Positions 50,870-59,995 of a stretch of DNA of 64,000 bases are shown piece by piece. Numbering within the stretch: the stretch's first letter is position 1; every line of letters starts with the position of its first letter. This stretch comes from Streptomyces camelliae (GTDB taxonomy: Bacteria; Actinomycetota; Actinomycetes; Streptomycetales; Streptomycetaceae): positions 1,364,001 to 1,428,000 of the forward strand of contig NZ_CP115300.1 in the NCBI RefSeq assembly GCF_027625935.1, given 5' to 3'. Made by a program: the position numbers and the translations under genes. The notes beneath the pieces are model-generated. The model searched no databases and was not told the DNA's origin. It saw only the letters and a list, made by a program, of their open reading frames with translations.

Positions 50870-53041
50870 TCAGCCCGGGATCAAGTCGCGCAGATTTTCG
50901 AGGGTGATGATCCGTGAGTCCGGATGCAGTCCCTCGGGACGTTCGAGGCCGATGTACATCACGGGCCCGTCCGGGACCGACTCGCCGTCCCACCGGTCCA
51001 CGGTCGTGGTGCCGCCGGACATCAGGTCGATCAGGTACCCCACCGTCAGCTGCTCGCGCTCCACGATGGCGCGCACCACCTTCGACACGGATGCCTGGTT
51101 CTCCTCGACCCGATTGGCCGACGAGATGCCCTTCAGATACAGGTGCAGCCACTTCGCGCACCACCGGCCGTCGTCCCCACGCTGGAACACCAGCGGCAGC
51201 GCCACCCGGCCCACCCCACGCAGCTCCGACTTCATCCGCACTGTGCGCGGATCGAACGGCCGGCCCTTCTGCTCACCGTCGCGCAGCATGAAGCCGAAGA
51301 ACGACTCCTCGACCTCTTCGAAGCCTTCGCCGGCGTAGATGTTGACCTGCGGAACGATGAAGGTGCTGCGCACTCGGCCCAGGGACAGGCTGATGAACTC
51401 CGAGGCCCCGTCGGGCGCCTCGGTGATGTCGCCCGAATGCCTGCCCCCGACGGCCTTGAGGGACGTGTAGGAGAGCCAGGAATCGGTGCTGTAGTCGGCG
51501 TGCAGAAGCAGCGCCGACAGGTCGTAGTCGGTCCGGTCCTTGGTCTGCTTCCAGTACACGAAGAAGCGCAGCTCTTCGCCGTCGACCGCGGAGACCGACC
51601 CTCGCGGCAATACGCCGAGCCCGGCCGCGGTTGCCCGGCCGCTGAGCGGAAGCGCCACGTCCACGACATCGGGGTCGAGCAGCAGCCGGCCCGGCGCCGG
51701 GAGCCGACGACGCATCTCGGTGTCGAGGGCGGCGATCAGACGATCGCGGTCTGCGGCCGGTACCGGCGGTCGGAAGTCGGGGGTCACCCAGGCGCGACCC
51801 CGGCGGTTGACGAAGACCCGGGGTTCGTCGCTCTCACGTGCCCGGTTGTGGAGATGCTCGCGCACCGAGAGCACGACCCGGCCGGAGACGTGGGGAGCGG
51901 CCTGCACCGCGGCGGCCACCACCGCGTCCCGTTCCTCCTGGTCGGCGGCGATGCGCAGCAGGAGGTCCAGGGCGCGGAACAGCTTGCCGGGAGCGGACTT
52001 CAGCAGTTCCACAGCCCCGCGGACGTCGTACGCGTCGAGCAGCTTCTCGATCCGGCTGTCGAAGGACGGTGCCTCCTTCTCGCCCCGCGCGACCGCGAAC
52101 ACATCGGCGGCGTGCGGCCAGCGCGGGTATTCGTGCGGGTGGAGGCGCTCGCCGAGCCGCTTGAAGGGTTCCCGGTGCGCGTGCACATCGGCGAGCTTCG
52201 CGGGGTTCGCCGCGACCACGGCGTCGAGACCCGCGAGCAGTGCCCGCCGCAGCGGCCGCGACAGCGCCCGAAACCGGGTCGGTTCCTGCAACGTCACGTC
52301 GCCGCCCGACAGCGCGCAGGCCAGCCGCAGCACATCGGTGACGGTGTCGAGGAGGAGGTCCGCCCCGACGCCGACCCGGGCTTCGTTGATGACCGCCCGG
52401 TTCTCCCGGACCGGGATGGCCTCCGGCTGGGGGCCGAGCGCGCACCGCTCGGCGAGGGCCTTGAGGTCGCGCAGATCGTCCTCGCCCAGCGGGGTCGTGC
52501 TGCCGGCCAGGGCCAGGTACAAGTCGGTGAGTTCGTCGTCCAGGTCCCGGCCGAGATGCAGGACGGTGACCCGGTCGCCCGCCGAGGCGATCAGTTCGTC
52601 CTGCGCCGCGAGCATTTCCTCGTAGGTGTGCTGGTACCGGCCGTACGTGGGGAGGCTGAGCAGGTCCAGCACCCCGTTCCTCAGCTGCGTCAGCACGTTC
52701 TTGCGCGACTTGTCGTCGCCGAGCGCTTTCGCCACGCACTGCATCCAGAACTCTTCGGTGTCCGGCACGTTCGCCGGGAAGTCGATGAAGTACGAGTTGT
52801 GCCGGACGTGGTCGCCCACCATCTCGCTCACGGTGCGCAGCGTCCGCTTGGCGGTGTGCACGACCGCGGCCTCGGACAGCCCCGACAGCCGCTCCAGCAG
52901 CTCCGCCGAGAGCTTGAACCCCACGGATGTCAGTGCCGCGTCGAACTGCCGTGCGGCGATGGCTCCTTCCCCGGCAGAGCCCTTGGGGGAGGAAAGGCGG
53001 TGGGTGTGCCGGATGACCAGCGATTCGAGACTGTGCGCCAT
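50870..53041 (-). CDS. Large protein with C-terminal TerD-like domain
   Basis: 723 residues from ATG 53041; GTG 53077 is possible. The first ~450 residues are helical without a motif I recognise (HTYEEMLAAQDELIASAGDR, VTDVLRLACALSGGDVTLQE). Residues ~480-620 resemble TerD: GVLPRGSVSAVDGEELRFFV, DYDLSALLLHADYSTDSWLS, GRHSGDITEAPDGASEFISL, IVPQVNIYAGEGFEEVEESF. TerD proteins bind calcium and belong to tellurite/phage stress systems. I recall a related large family in Streptomyces and myxobacteria (SCO0854/MXAN_6230), but the assignment is tentative. No other ter gene is adjacent. Confidence 0.7.
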   Translation of the reverse strand: MAHSLESLVIRHTHRLSSPKGSAGEGAIAARQFDAALTSVGFKLSAELLERLSGLSEAAVVHTAKRTLRTVSEMVGDHVRHNSYFIDFPANVPDTEEFWMQCVAKALGDDKSRKNVLTQLRNGVLDLLSLPTYGRYQHTYEEMLAAQDELIASAGDRVTVLHLGRDLDDELTDLYLALAGSTTPLGEDDLRDLKALAERCALGPQPEAIPVRENRAVINEARVGVGADLLLDTVTDVLRLACALSGGDVTLQEPTRFRALSRPLRRALLAGLDAVVAANPAKLADVHAHREPFKRLGERLHPHEYPRWPHAADVFAVARGEKEAPSFDSRIEKLLDAYDVRGAVELLKSAPGKLFRALDLLLRIAADQEERDAVVAAAVQAAPHVSGRVVLSVREHLHNRARESDEPRVFVNRRGRAWVTPDFRPPVPAADRDRLIAALDTEMRRRLPAPGRLLLDPDVVDVALPLSGRATAAGLGVLPRGSVSAVDGEELRFFVYWKQTKDRTDYDLSALLLHADYSTDSWLSYTSLKAVGGRHSGDITEAPDGASEFISLSLGRVRSTFIVPQVNIYAGEGFEEVEESFFGFMLRDGEQKGRPFDPRTVRMKSELRGVGRVALPLVFQRGDDGRWCAKWLHLYLKGISSANRVEENQASVSKVVRAIVEREQLTVGYLIDLMSGGTTTVDRWDGESVPDGPVMYIGLERPEGLHPDSRIITLENLRDLIPG

Positions 53042-53133
53042 TCGGGGATGATCGCAGAGGTGCGCGAGCCGGTGCACAGGAGTTTTTGTACGCTCTCCGA
53101 CGCTGTGATCACACCCGCCACCGCAAGATCATG

Positions 53134-53262
53134 TCACCCGCGAGCGACAGTCACCAGGCTGGACGCCTGCGCCGCGCGGTCGTCCCAGGCACCGACCGTG
53201 GTCAGGGCGATGAGCGCGAGCAGGATCATCAGCGGTGCCAGGCCGACCTCCGTGACCGCCAC
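53134..53262 (-). CDS. Possible small membrane peptide, 42 aa
   Basis: A GTG-started frame with strong third-position GC and one hydrophobic helix, LAPLMILLALIALTTVGAW, then a charged tail. The ribosome binding site is poor (GAGGC directly before GTG). It fills the gap of about 320 bases between the TerD-like gene and the response regulator and could be real or the remnant of a larger membrane protein. Confidence 0.3.
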   Translation of the reverse strand: MAVTEVGLAPLMILLALIALTTVGAWDDRAAQASSLVTVARG

Positions 53263-53365
53263 GCCTCAGGGAACCGCTCGCAGGCTGCCTGCGACCTCCT
53301 CACCGTGAACACCCTTGTGGCGAAAGGCCCTTGGCGTCAGGGGCAGGGTTTGGCACGATACCCAG

Positions 53366-54010
53366 GTGCCCGGGGATGATGCGCTGGTCTGCGTCGCGGT
53401 GGTCGATGACCATCCCATGACACGCCGAGGCGTCGCGGCGATCCTCACCGACGCAGGTGGGTTCGCCGTCACCGCGTCCACGCCGGATCCCGGGGAGCTG
53501 GGCGATCTCGGGGCCTTCGACCTGATCCTGGTCGATCTGTATCTGGAGGACGACACCCCCTGTGTGCCGCTGGTGGCCCGGCTGGCGGCTACCAACCGGG
53601 TGCTGGTGATGTCGGCGTCACGTCGGCAGGGCGATGTGCGGGCGGTGATCAGGGCAGGCGCGGGCGGGTATGTGACCAAGCAGTCCGATCCGGAGCTGAT
53701 CGTCTCCGCCGCCCGGACCGTGGCCGCGGGAGGTTTCGCACTCTCCGCACAACTGGCCGACATCCTGAAGGTGGAGCTGGAACAGGATCCGGAGCCGGAC
53801 ACCGGTCCAGGACGCCTGTCGCAGCAGGAGGCACGGGTGCTGGACATGATCGCGCAAGGGTTCACGCACCAACAGATCGCTTTCCGCCTGGGGATCAAGA
53901 AATCGACGGTGGACACCCACGTCGAGCGGATCCGCGTCAAGCTGCACGCAGGGAACAAGGCCGACCTGACCCGGATCGCCCTGGAACGGCAACGGCGCGG
54001 CAAGGCGTGA
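53366..54010 (+). CDS. NarL/LuxR-type response regulator
   Basis: 214 residues from GTG 53366. Receiver domain: acidic pair in VVDDHPMTRRG, phosphoacceptor Asp57 in LILVDLYLEDD, Ser/Thr in VLVMSASR and Lys in GYVTKQSDPEL. The HTH is RLSQQEARVLDMIAQGFTHQ then QIAFRLGIKKSTVDTHVERI. It is the partner of the histidine kinase whose GTG overlaps its stop (GTGA). Confidence 0.9.
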   Translation: MPGDDALVCVAVVDDHPMTRRGVAAILTDAGGFAVTASTPDPGELGDLGAFDLILVDLYLEDDTPCVPLVARLAATNRVLVMSASRRQGDVRAVIRAGAGGYVTKQSDPELIVSAARTVAAGGFALSAQLADILKVELEQDPEPDTGPGRLSQQEARVLDMIAQGFTHQQIAFRLGIKKSTVDTHVERIRVKLHAGNKADLTRIALERQRRGKA

Positions 54011-55161
54011 GCGAGACAGGCGGCGCGGGTGCGGTCGCCCGGTTGAGACGTCTGGAACTCCTCGCACTGGCCTTGGCGAAGGCGGGCGGATTCCTCAATA
54101 TCGGGGCCGGCCTGCTCACGGATCGCGCGGAAATGCGCTCCGTGCCGGGATGCTTGTGCCTGGCAGCGGGACTGCTGCCCACCGGGGTGGGGGTGGTGGT
54201 GGCCGGCTTCCGGCGAGGCCGAGTCCTGCCCGGATGGGTGACCGCGGACATCCTGGTGACAGGGGTGGCACTCGCATTGAACGCGCAGCTGGTACGCCCG
54301 GGGCCGCAGACCGGCTGGGCGTACTTCAGCTACCCGTACTCGCTGCTCTCCCTGGTCGGGGTGGGCATGGCGTACCGGCGCCTCGCCGTCACGGCGGCGG
54401 CCGCGGTGGCACTCGCCCTGGTCTACCTGCTGTCGGTATGGACGGTGCCCGGGCAGGGATGGAACGGGGTGCCCAACGTCGTGAGTTACCTCGGGCTGAC
54501 GCCACTGGTGTGGCTCGTGACCCACGAGCTGGACTCGAACGCACGGACCATCGACCGCGAACGCGAACTGAGCGAGGACCTGGCCCGCGGCCAGGAGCGC
54601 ACGCGGTACTACCGGATCCTGCACGACCGGGTGCTGCAGACTTTCGAGGCACTGCTGCGCGACGGCCTGGTGACCGCGGGTGAGCCGCGCTCCTATCTCG
54701 CGACCGAGGCCGCGTGGCTACGGCACCTGGTGGAGACCGGTGACGAGCGCTCCTCCGGCGACCTGCTCGCGGCACTGGACTCGGTCGCGGCCCGGATGGC
54801 CCATCAGGGCCTGAAGGTGGAGGTGAACGCGGCGGCGCTGACCCAGGGCGGGAGCCCGCACAGTCGTCTTGAGAGGGACCAGGTGGCAGCAGTGGCCGAC
54901 GCGGCGGCCGAGGCCCTGGCCAACACCCGCAAGCACGCGGGCGTGGACCGGGCGGTGGTCCGCGCCACGGTGGAGGGCGGCTGCGTCCTGGTCAGCGTCA
55001 CCGACGCGGGACGCGGCTTCGACCCGTCCGCGTTGCCGCGCCGCTCCGGCCTGGAGCGATCCATCACCCAGCGGCTGGCGGAAGTGGGCGGCACCGTCCT
55101 CGTCGACTCGGCGCCGGGCGCCGGAACCTGCGTCCGGCTGGCCGTCCTTCTAAAACCGTAG
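54007..55161 (+). CDS. Membrane sensor histidine kinase (NarL partner type)
   Basis: 384 residues. Four to five membrane helices in the first ~170 residues without an extracellular sensor loop of note. The dimerisation box is YRILHDRVLQTFEALLRDGL with His206, in the HDRVLQ form of Gram-positive HisKA_3-like kinases. The ATPase domain has AAAEALANTRKHAG (N box) and VTDAGRGFDPSALP (G1 box). It phosphorylates the response regulator encoded upstream. Confidence 0.9.
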   Translation: MSETGGAGAVARLRRLELLALALAKAGGFLNIGAGLLTDRAEMRSVPGCLCLAAGLLPTGVGVVVAGFRRGRVLPGWVTADILVTGVALALNAQLVRPGPQTGWAYFSYPYSLLSLVGVGMAYRRLAVTAAAAVALALVYLLSVWTVPGQGWNGVPNVVSYLGLTPLVWLVTHELDSNARTIDRERELSEDLARGQERTRYYRILHDRVLQTFEALLRDGLVTAGEPRSYLATEAAWLRHLVETGDERSSGDLLAALDSVAARMAHQGLKVEVNAAALTQGGSPHSRLERDQVAAVADAAAEALANTRKHAGVDRAVVRATVEGGCVLVSVTDAGRGFDPSALPRRSGLERSITQRLAEVGGTVLVDSAPGAGTCVRLAVLLKP

Positions 55162-55258
55162 CCCTCTGTCCTGCGAACTGCCCACAGTCCGCAGGATGTT
55201 GGAGCATCCCCGCGCCGGTTTACGGTGAGGATCCGCCACCACTGACGCGGGAGGCTCC

Positions 55259-55540
55259 ATGGACACCGGGCCAGTCGTAGATCCGATCGCACAGCCCGCC
55301 GCGACCGAACTCGTCGCACGAGCGCGGCATGTGAACGCGCTTGTCGCGGAGATGGTTTCCACGGCGGCACCGCTGGTCGAGCCGACCGTCTGGAACGGCA
55401 CCGACGCCGGCGTGTTCCGGGCCGCCTGGCCCGGCCTCGTCAACAGTGTCAGGACCGCCACCGCCGACCTCCTCGACACGGCGTCGGACGCCCTGCGGAG
55501 CATCCAACGGACCAGCGCCGCACAGGAAGCGGACGGCTGA
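55259..55540 (+). CDS. WXG100-like small protein
   Basis: 93 residues, ATG 55259 after GGAGG. It is predicted to be almost entirely helical, with a central turn VWNGTDAGVFRAAW at residues ~43-58, matching the W-x-G turn of WXG100/ESAT-6 proteins. Length is typical of that family. No EccC or other type VII secretion gene is nearby. It precedes a membrane Ser/Thr kinase by 174 bases. It may be a secreted ESX-like protein or an intracellular partner. Confidence 0.6.
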   Translation: MDTGPVVDPIAQPAATELVARARHVNALVAEMVSTAAPLVEPTVWNGTDAGVFRAAWPGLVNSVRTATADLLDTASDALRSIQRTSAAQEADG

Positions 55541-55714
55541 CGGCCACTCACCCTCGCACCCGACCCGGCGACGAACCACCCAGCACCTGCGGCAGGCCTG
55601 CCCGGCAGCGGGCGGCGGCACGCACCCGTCCGGCGCCTTCAGGCGCACACCGGCCGACGGATCGGCGGACACCCTGCCGTCCATCGGGTGATCAAGAAGG
55701 AGGATCGACGCGCC

Positions 55715-57319
55715 ATGAACGCCAGGCTCTACATCGGCCCCGATCAGGAGCCTGACCGCTACCGCCTGCTGAAGTCGATCGGGCGCGGCGGCGAGGCCAC
55801 CCTGTACCTCGCCGAACTCGAACTCGCCGGCGCGACCGAGCCTGTCGTGGTCAAGATTCTCGACTCGCGCGCGACGCTGACCCCCGCCGACTTCCAGCGG
55901 ATCAGCACCAAGTGGCGTGACCAGGCCGAACTGCTCCGCTTCGTGCACCGGCCCGGCGTGGTGGGCGTACGCGAGCACTTCGAGGGACCGCCCACCCACC
56001 CCCGCGGAACCTCCCAGGCCGTCTCCGGGCGTGCGCTCTACCTCGTGATGAACCACGTCGAGGGCCTCGACCTGCGGGACTGGCGCGCCGAACACACCCT
56101 GGCCACCTCCGCCGAACGCCGGGAGGCCATCCGCTGCATCGAGCAGCTCGCCGAAGTCCTCGACTGGCTGCACTCCGGTTCCGCCACGCCCTCCGGCCGC
56201 GTTGTCGTCCACGGTGACCTGTCCCCCGGCAACGTCATGATCGACACCAACGGGCAGGCCGCCCTCGTCGACTTCGGCCTGAGCAAACTCACCGCCGACC
56301 ACCTCACCGCCGAGGTCTGGTTCACGCCCGGCTTCGCAGCGCCGGAGGTCTTCGAGGGCAAGCGCTCCCCTGCCACCGACCGCTACGCCTTCGGCGCCCT
56401 GGCCTATTTCCTGCTCAGCGGCGAGTCGCCGGCCACCACACCGCAGCAACTGCGCGAGGCGTTCGCCGGCCTGCCCTGCCTGGCCACGCTCGCCGCCGAT
56501 GCCGACGGCACCGACCGCCTGCTGTCCCTCTTCTCGGCCGATCCCGCTTCCCGCCCCGAAGCACTCACCCCCTGGGTCCGGGCCCTGCGCCACGCGGCCG
56601 TATCCACCACCACGGCGTCCACCCGACTCCCGCCTCGACCGATACTCCCCCCGACGGCCACCTCGGCACCGAAACGGCACACCAGAAGCAGCCTCAGGGC
56701 AGTCATCGGCTCGGTGGCCCTCGTCCTCCTGGTCACGGCCGGTGTCCTGATCACCTCCTACGCCCACGACCGCGACAAGACGTCCGCAGGCGCTGCCACT
56801 GCGGCCACCCCTCCCTCCGCCACCCACAGCACCACGACGCCACCAGCCGATCCGCCCTCCGCATCGCCCACCCCGGCGCAGAACAGCGGCACGGAACAGA
56901 ACAGCGGCACGGACTTGTCAGCGCTGACGCCCGTCAGTGAGGACGCGAACGCCGACGGCCCCTTCACCACCGGCCCTGCTCACATCGGTACGCACACCTA
57001 TCCGAACAGCGTCATCTTCACCTGCGGGGCGGGATTCCAGTCCCACGTCGTCTACGACGTGGCCGGTTACAGCACCCTCTCCGCCACCGTCGGCTCACCC
57101 AACGACGCCGACTACGCCATCGGCAACAGCCTGGCCGTGAACTTCTTCAAAGACAGCGCCGCCGACCAACTGGGCCCCACCATCAACGTCTCAGTGGGCA
57201 AACCGCAGAAGATCCACGTGGATCTCAACGGGGCTTCACAGGTGGAAATAGCCTGCTCCGGCCTCGCCGCCCAGGGGTACACCGAGGTGGCCCTCGGCGA
57301 TCCGGAACTGACCCGCTGA
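55715..57319 (+). CDS. Transmembrane Ser/Thr protein kinase with NPCBM-like extracellular domain
   Basis: 534 residues from ATG 55715 (AAGGAGG about 11 bases upstream). Kinase domain 1-270: Gly loop SIGRGGEATLYLAEL, Lys47 in VVVKILD, catalytic loop HGDLSPGNVMI with Asp168, metal motif VDFGLSKL and APE-like FAAPEVFEGK. A helix, VALVLLVTAGVLI, follows, then a Pro/Thr linker and a domain (YPNSVIFTCGAGFQSHVVYD, YSTLSATVGSPNDADYAIGN) like NPCBM/NEW2 carbohydrate-binding modules. It may sense cell-wall or other glycans. Confidence 0.83.
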   Translation: MNARLYIGPDQEPDRYRLLKSIGRGGEATLYLAELELAGATEPVVVKILDSRATLTPADFQRISTKWRDQAELLRFVHRPGVVGVREHFEGPPTHPRGTSQAVSGRALYLVMNHVEGLDLRDWRAEHTLATSAERREAIRCIEQLAEVLDWLHSGSATPSGRVVVHGDLSPGNVMIDTNGQAALVDFGLSKLTADHLTAEVWFTPGFAAPEVFEGKRSPATDRYAFGALAYFLLSGESPATTPQQLREAFAGLPCLATLAADADGTDRLLSLFSADPASRPEALTPWVRALRHAAVSTTTASTRLPPRPILPPTATSAPKRHTRSSLRAVIGSVALVLLVTAGVLITSYAHDRDKTSAGAATAATPPSATHSTTTPPADPPSASPTPAQNSGTEQNSGTDLSALTPVSEDANADGPFTTGPAHIGTHTYPNSVIFTCGAGFQSHVVYDVAGYSTLSATVGSPNDADYAIGNSLAVNFFKDSAADQLGPTINVSVGKPQKIHVDLNGASQVEIACSGLAAQGYTEVALGDPELTR

Positions 57320-57359
57320 CCCCTCCGGCAGATCAGCAGCAGCAGAAGAGGAACTCGCC

Positions 57360-58025
57360 ATGTCCGACGACACCGGCACGCCGTCCTTCCCGCCTCCCCC
57401 TCAAGGGCCGCCGCCACCTCTCCAGAATCCACCACCCCCTCCGCAGAGCCCGCCACCCGCTCCCGTCTGGCCGCCCCAGTACATCCCCGGGCAGGCACCG
57501 GGCCGGCCCACCAGAAATCCGCGCTCGGCACGGCTCTTCCTCACCTCGGCGGGCACCTCACTGCTCACCCTCGTCTGGCTCTGGCTGCCGTGGACCGACG
57601 TGACCTGGCAGAGCTACGGGGACCCGGAAAGCCTCTCCTCGAACGGCTTCCACACCATCCCCTCAAACTGCTTCCTCACCTGCGCGTCGACCTCCACCTC
57701 GGTGTGGGCGATCCTGCTGGTCATCTCCTCCGCGCTGTGCGCGCTGTGCGCCGTGGTGTGGCTGCTCTCCGGCGAACCCATGCTCGGCCACGCGATGGTC
57801 ACCGTCTCCGTGGCCATGGTCCTGCTCGCCGCCGTCAACGGCGCCGCGCTCTACCTGGAGACGCTGTCGATCACCGACAACGAGAACGGCTACGCCGCCC
57901 ACCCGAGCATCGGCCCCTTCGCGGCCCTGGCCACCGCCGCGATCACCCTGGTGTGCGCCGTCCGGGCCCGCCGCGCCTGCACCGCCCCTGACGCCTCCGG
58001 AACCGTGAAAGGAGTGGGGGAGTGA
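57360..58025 (+). CDS. Proline-rich membrane protein, four helices
   Basis: 221 residues. The first ~55 are Pro-rich (PPPPQGPPPP type runs), as in actinobacterial membrane proteins linked to kinases or cell division. Helices lie around LFLTSAGTSLLTLVWLWLP, VWAILLVISSALCALCAVVW, MVTVSVAMVLLAAVNGAAL and AALATAAITLVCAV. AGAGGAA precedes ATG 57360. It lies between an intact and a truncated Ser/Thr kinase gene and overlaps the latter (GTGA). It could be a kinase substrate; this is inferred from position. Confidence 0.7.
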   Translation: MSDDTGTPSFPPPPQGPPPPLQNPPPPPQSPPPAPVWPPQYIPGQAPGRPTRNPRSARLFLTSAGTSLLTLVWLWLPWTDVTWQSYGDPESLSSNGFHTIPSNCFLTCASTSTSVWAILLVISSALCALCAVVWLLSGEPMLGHAMVTVSVAMVLLAAVNGAALYLETLSITDNENGYAAHPSIGPFAALATAAITLVCAVRARRACTAPDASGTVKGVGE

Positions 58026-58252
58026 GACGAGGAGGGCCTGAAGTGGAGGCATTCCAGGCATTGCGCACCGGGGACCCGGAGCCGGTGGGGCCCTACCGCG
58101 TCGTAGCACGGCTGGGTGCCGGCGGCATGGGCCAGGCGTACCTTGGGGCGTCGCGCTCCGGGCGCGTGCTCGCGGTGAAGGTCACCGCCAACCGTCGCCA
58201 ACGGCGTCCTGTACGGCGGTAACTCCGACCATCACCTCTACGCCATCACGCC
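58022..58252 (+). pseudogene. Truncated Ser/Thr kinase joined to PQQ-repeat fragment
   Basis: The first ~55 codons are the start of a protein kinase: GPYRVVARLGAGGMGQAYLG and SGRVLAVKV. The sequence then switches, in another frame, to VANGVLYGGNSDHHLYAI, the end of a PQQ-type beta-propeller repeat, as found at the C-terminus of many Streptomyces kinases. Some 500 central residues are deleted. The GTG overlaps the previous stop, so the intact ancestor was co-translated with the membrane protein. Confidence 0.72.
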
Positions 58253-58329
58253 ACAGCCCGTCTCCAGACCACACGTCAGCGGCTTCGTTCAAGTGCGCTG
58301 GTCCCCATCCGGTCCCCGAGAAAGATCGA

Positions 58330-58362
58330 GGGGCCGTTTCAGATCTCGTCTGAAACGGCCCC
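58330..58362 (-). terminator. 14-bp hairpin downstream of tRNA-Pro copy 2
   Basis: GGGGCCGTTTCAGA (58330-58343) pairs with TCTGAAACGGCCCC (58349-58362) around TCTCG. It is 30 bases past the tRNA 3' end on the minus strand. Confidence 0.75.
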
Positions 58363-58391
58363 TGACCTGCGACTACGGAGCATTGCTCCCG

Positions 58392-58465
<74 letters not shown>

Positions 58466-58570
58466 ATGCGCTGACTCGCGGTGTTCCGCGTGATCGCGCG
58501 AACAGAACTTTACCCCACGTCCGGGGGTGCGCCGAAGAGGGCCCGGACAGGGCGGAGGACAATCGGCGGT

Positions 58571-59089
58571 ATGACGAACGCGGGCGCATCGGACGCCAGG
58601 GACCGCGACACCGACGGACGGGCGCGCAACGCACGGCCCCGGGACGGGCTCGGCCGGCCGCTGCCCTACGGCGCCGAGGGCGTCCCCCGCCAGCCGGAGG
58701 GGGTCGTACGGACGCCTGACCGGACGGTGGCCGAGGCGCAGGCGCTGCTGGCGGCGGGCAAGCCGTTCCACGCGCACGAGGTGTTCGAGGACGCCTGGAA
58801 ATCGGGGCCGCGCGCCGAGCGGGCGCTGTGGCGGGGCCTGGCCCAGCTGGCGGTCGGGCTGACCCACGCGGCCCGGGGCAACGTCGTCGGCGGGGCGCGC
58901 CTGCTGCGGCGGGGCGCGGGGGCGGTCGAGACGTGGGAGCAGGAGCGGGGCGAGGACCGGCCGTACGGGCTGGATCTGGCCGGGCTCGCCCGGTGGGCGC
59001 GGGAGCTGGCGGAGCGGGTGGAGCGGGGGGCCGGGCCGGTGGATCCGGTGGCCGAGGCGCCTCGGCTCGGGTGGGAGGAGATCCGCTGA
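58571..59089 (+). CDS. DUF309-family protein
   Basis: 172 residues from ATG 58571. After a ~60-residue polar N-terminus comes the DUF309 core: GKPFHAHEVFEDAWKSGPRA, LWRGLAQLAVGLTHAARGN, VGGARLLRRGAGAVETW. The family is helical with a conserved His-x-His-Glu and is common in actinobacteria, with unknown function. It precedes cobF in the same direction without a shared theme. Confidence 0.83.
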   Translation: MTNAGASDARDRDTDGRARNARPRDGLGRPLPYGAEGVPRQPEGVVRTPDRTVAEAQALLAAGKPFHAHEVFEDAWKSGPRAERALWRGLAQLAVGLTHAARGNVVGGARLLRRGAGAVETWEQERGEDRPYGLDLAGLARWARELAERVERGAGPVDPVAEAPRLGWEEIR

Positions 59090-59162
59090 CCGGGCAGGCG
59101 GCCATGACCGTGCGTACGGAGGCGGTGGACGCGTTGTCAGTGGCATGGGGCAGACTCGGGGC

Positions 59163-59936
59163 GTGCGAAAGATTCATGTCATCGGTATCGGCGCGGGCGA
59201 CCCCGACCAGCTGACCCTGCAGGCCGTCAAGGCGCTGCGGAGCACGGACGTGTTCTTCCTGCTCGACAAGGGCGAGGTGAAGAGCGATCTCACGGGGCTC
59301 CGCCGGGACATGCTCGACGCGCATCTGCCCGAGGGGTCGTACCGGGTGGTGGCGGCCCGTGACCCGGAGCGAGACCGCGCGGCGGGCGGGGCGGCGTACT
59401 CACCGGCCGTGGAGGACTGGCGCAGCGCCCGCGCCGGGATCTACGAGCGGCTGATCGCCGAGGAGCTGGGCGAGGACGGCACCGGCGCCTTCCTGGTGTG
59501 GGGCGATCCCGCGCTCTACGACAGCACGCTCGGGATCCTCCAGGAGGTGCTGGAGCGGGGCGCGGTCGTCTTCGAGTACGACGTCATACCCGGCATCAGC
59601 AGTGTCTCCGCGCTGGTGGCCCGGCATCGCACGGGGCTGAACCGGGTGGCGCGCCCGGTGCAGATCACCACCGGCCGGCGGCTCGCCGAGGGCTTCCCGC
59701 AGGGGGTGGACGACGTGGTGGTGATGCTGGACGCCCACCAGACCTTCCGGCAGTTCGCCGGCGAGGACATCGACATCTACTGGGGCGCCTACATCGGTAC
59801 CCCGGACGAACTCCTCGTCTCCGGACCGCTCGCCGAGGCCGGCCCCGAGATCGAGCGGGTGCGGGCCGAGGCGCGCGAGCGCAAGGGCTGGATCATGGAC
59901 ACGTATCTGCTGCGCAGAAACCCCGAAGACGCGTAG
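59163..59936 (+). CDS. cobF: Precorrin-6A synthase (deacetylating)
   Basis: 257 residues from GTG 59163 (KIHVIGIGAGDPDQLTLQAV). It is a tetrapyrrole SAM methyltransferase: the GxGxGD loop at the start, LVWGDPALYDSTLGILQEVL and VIPGISSVSALVARHRTGLN are characteristic of CobF. It methylates C-1 and removes the acetyl group of precorrin-5 in aerobic cobalamin synthesis. cobK, the next step's reductase, is 1.2 kb away on the other strand. No binding site precedes the start. Confidence 0.9.
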   Translation: MRKIHVIGIGAGDPDQLTLQAVKALRSTDVFFLLDKGEVKSDLTGLRRDMLDAHLPEGSYRVVAARDPERDRAAGGAAYSPAVEDWRSARAGIYERLIAEELGEDGTGAFLVWGDPALYDSTLGILQEVLERGAVVFEYDVIPGISSVSALVARHRTGLNRVARPVQITTGRRLAEGFPQGVDDVVVMLDAHQTFRQFAGEDIDIYWGAYIGTPDELLVSGPLAEAGPEIERVRAEARERKGWIMDTYLLRRNPEDA

Positions 59937-59995
59937 CGGTACTCGGGCGGACCGCCCGGCATGCGGCACTGGGCCACCCGTGTGATCGTGACCTC

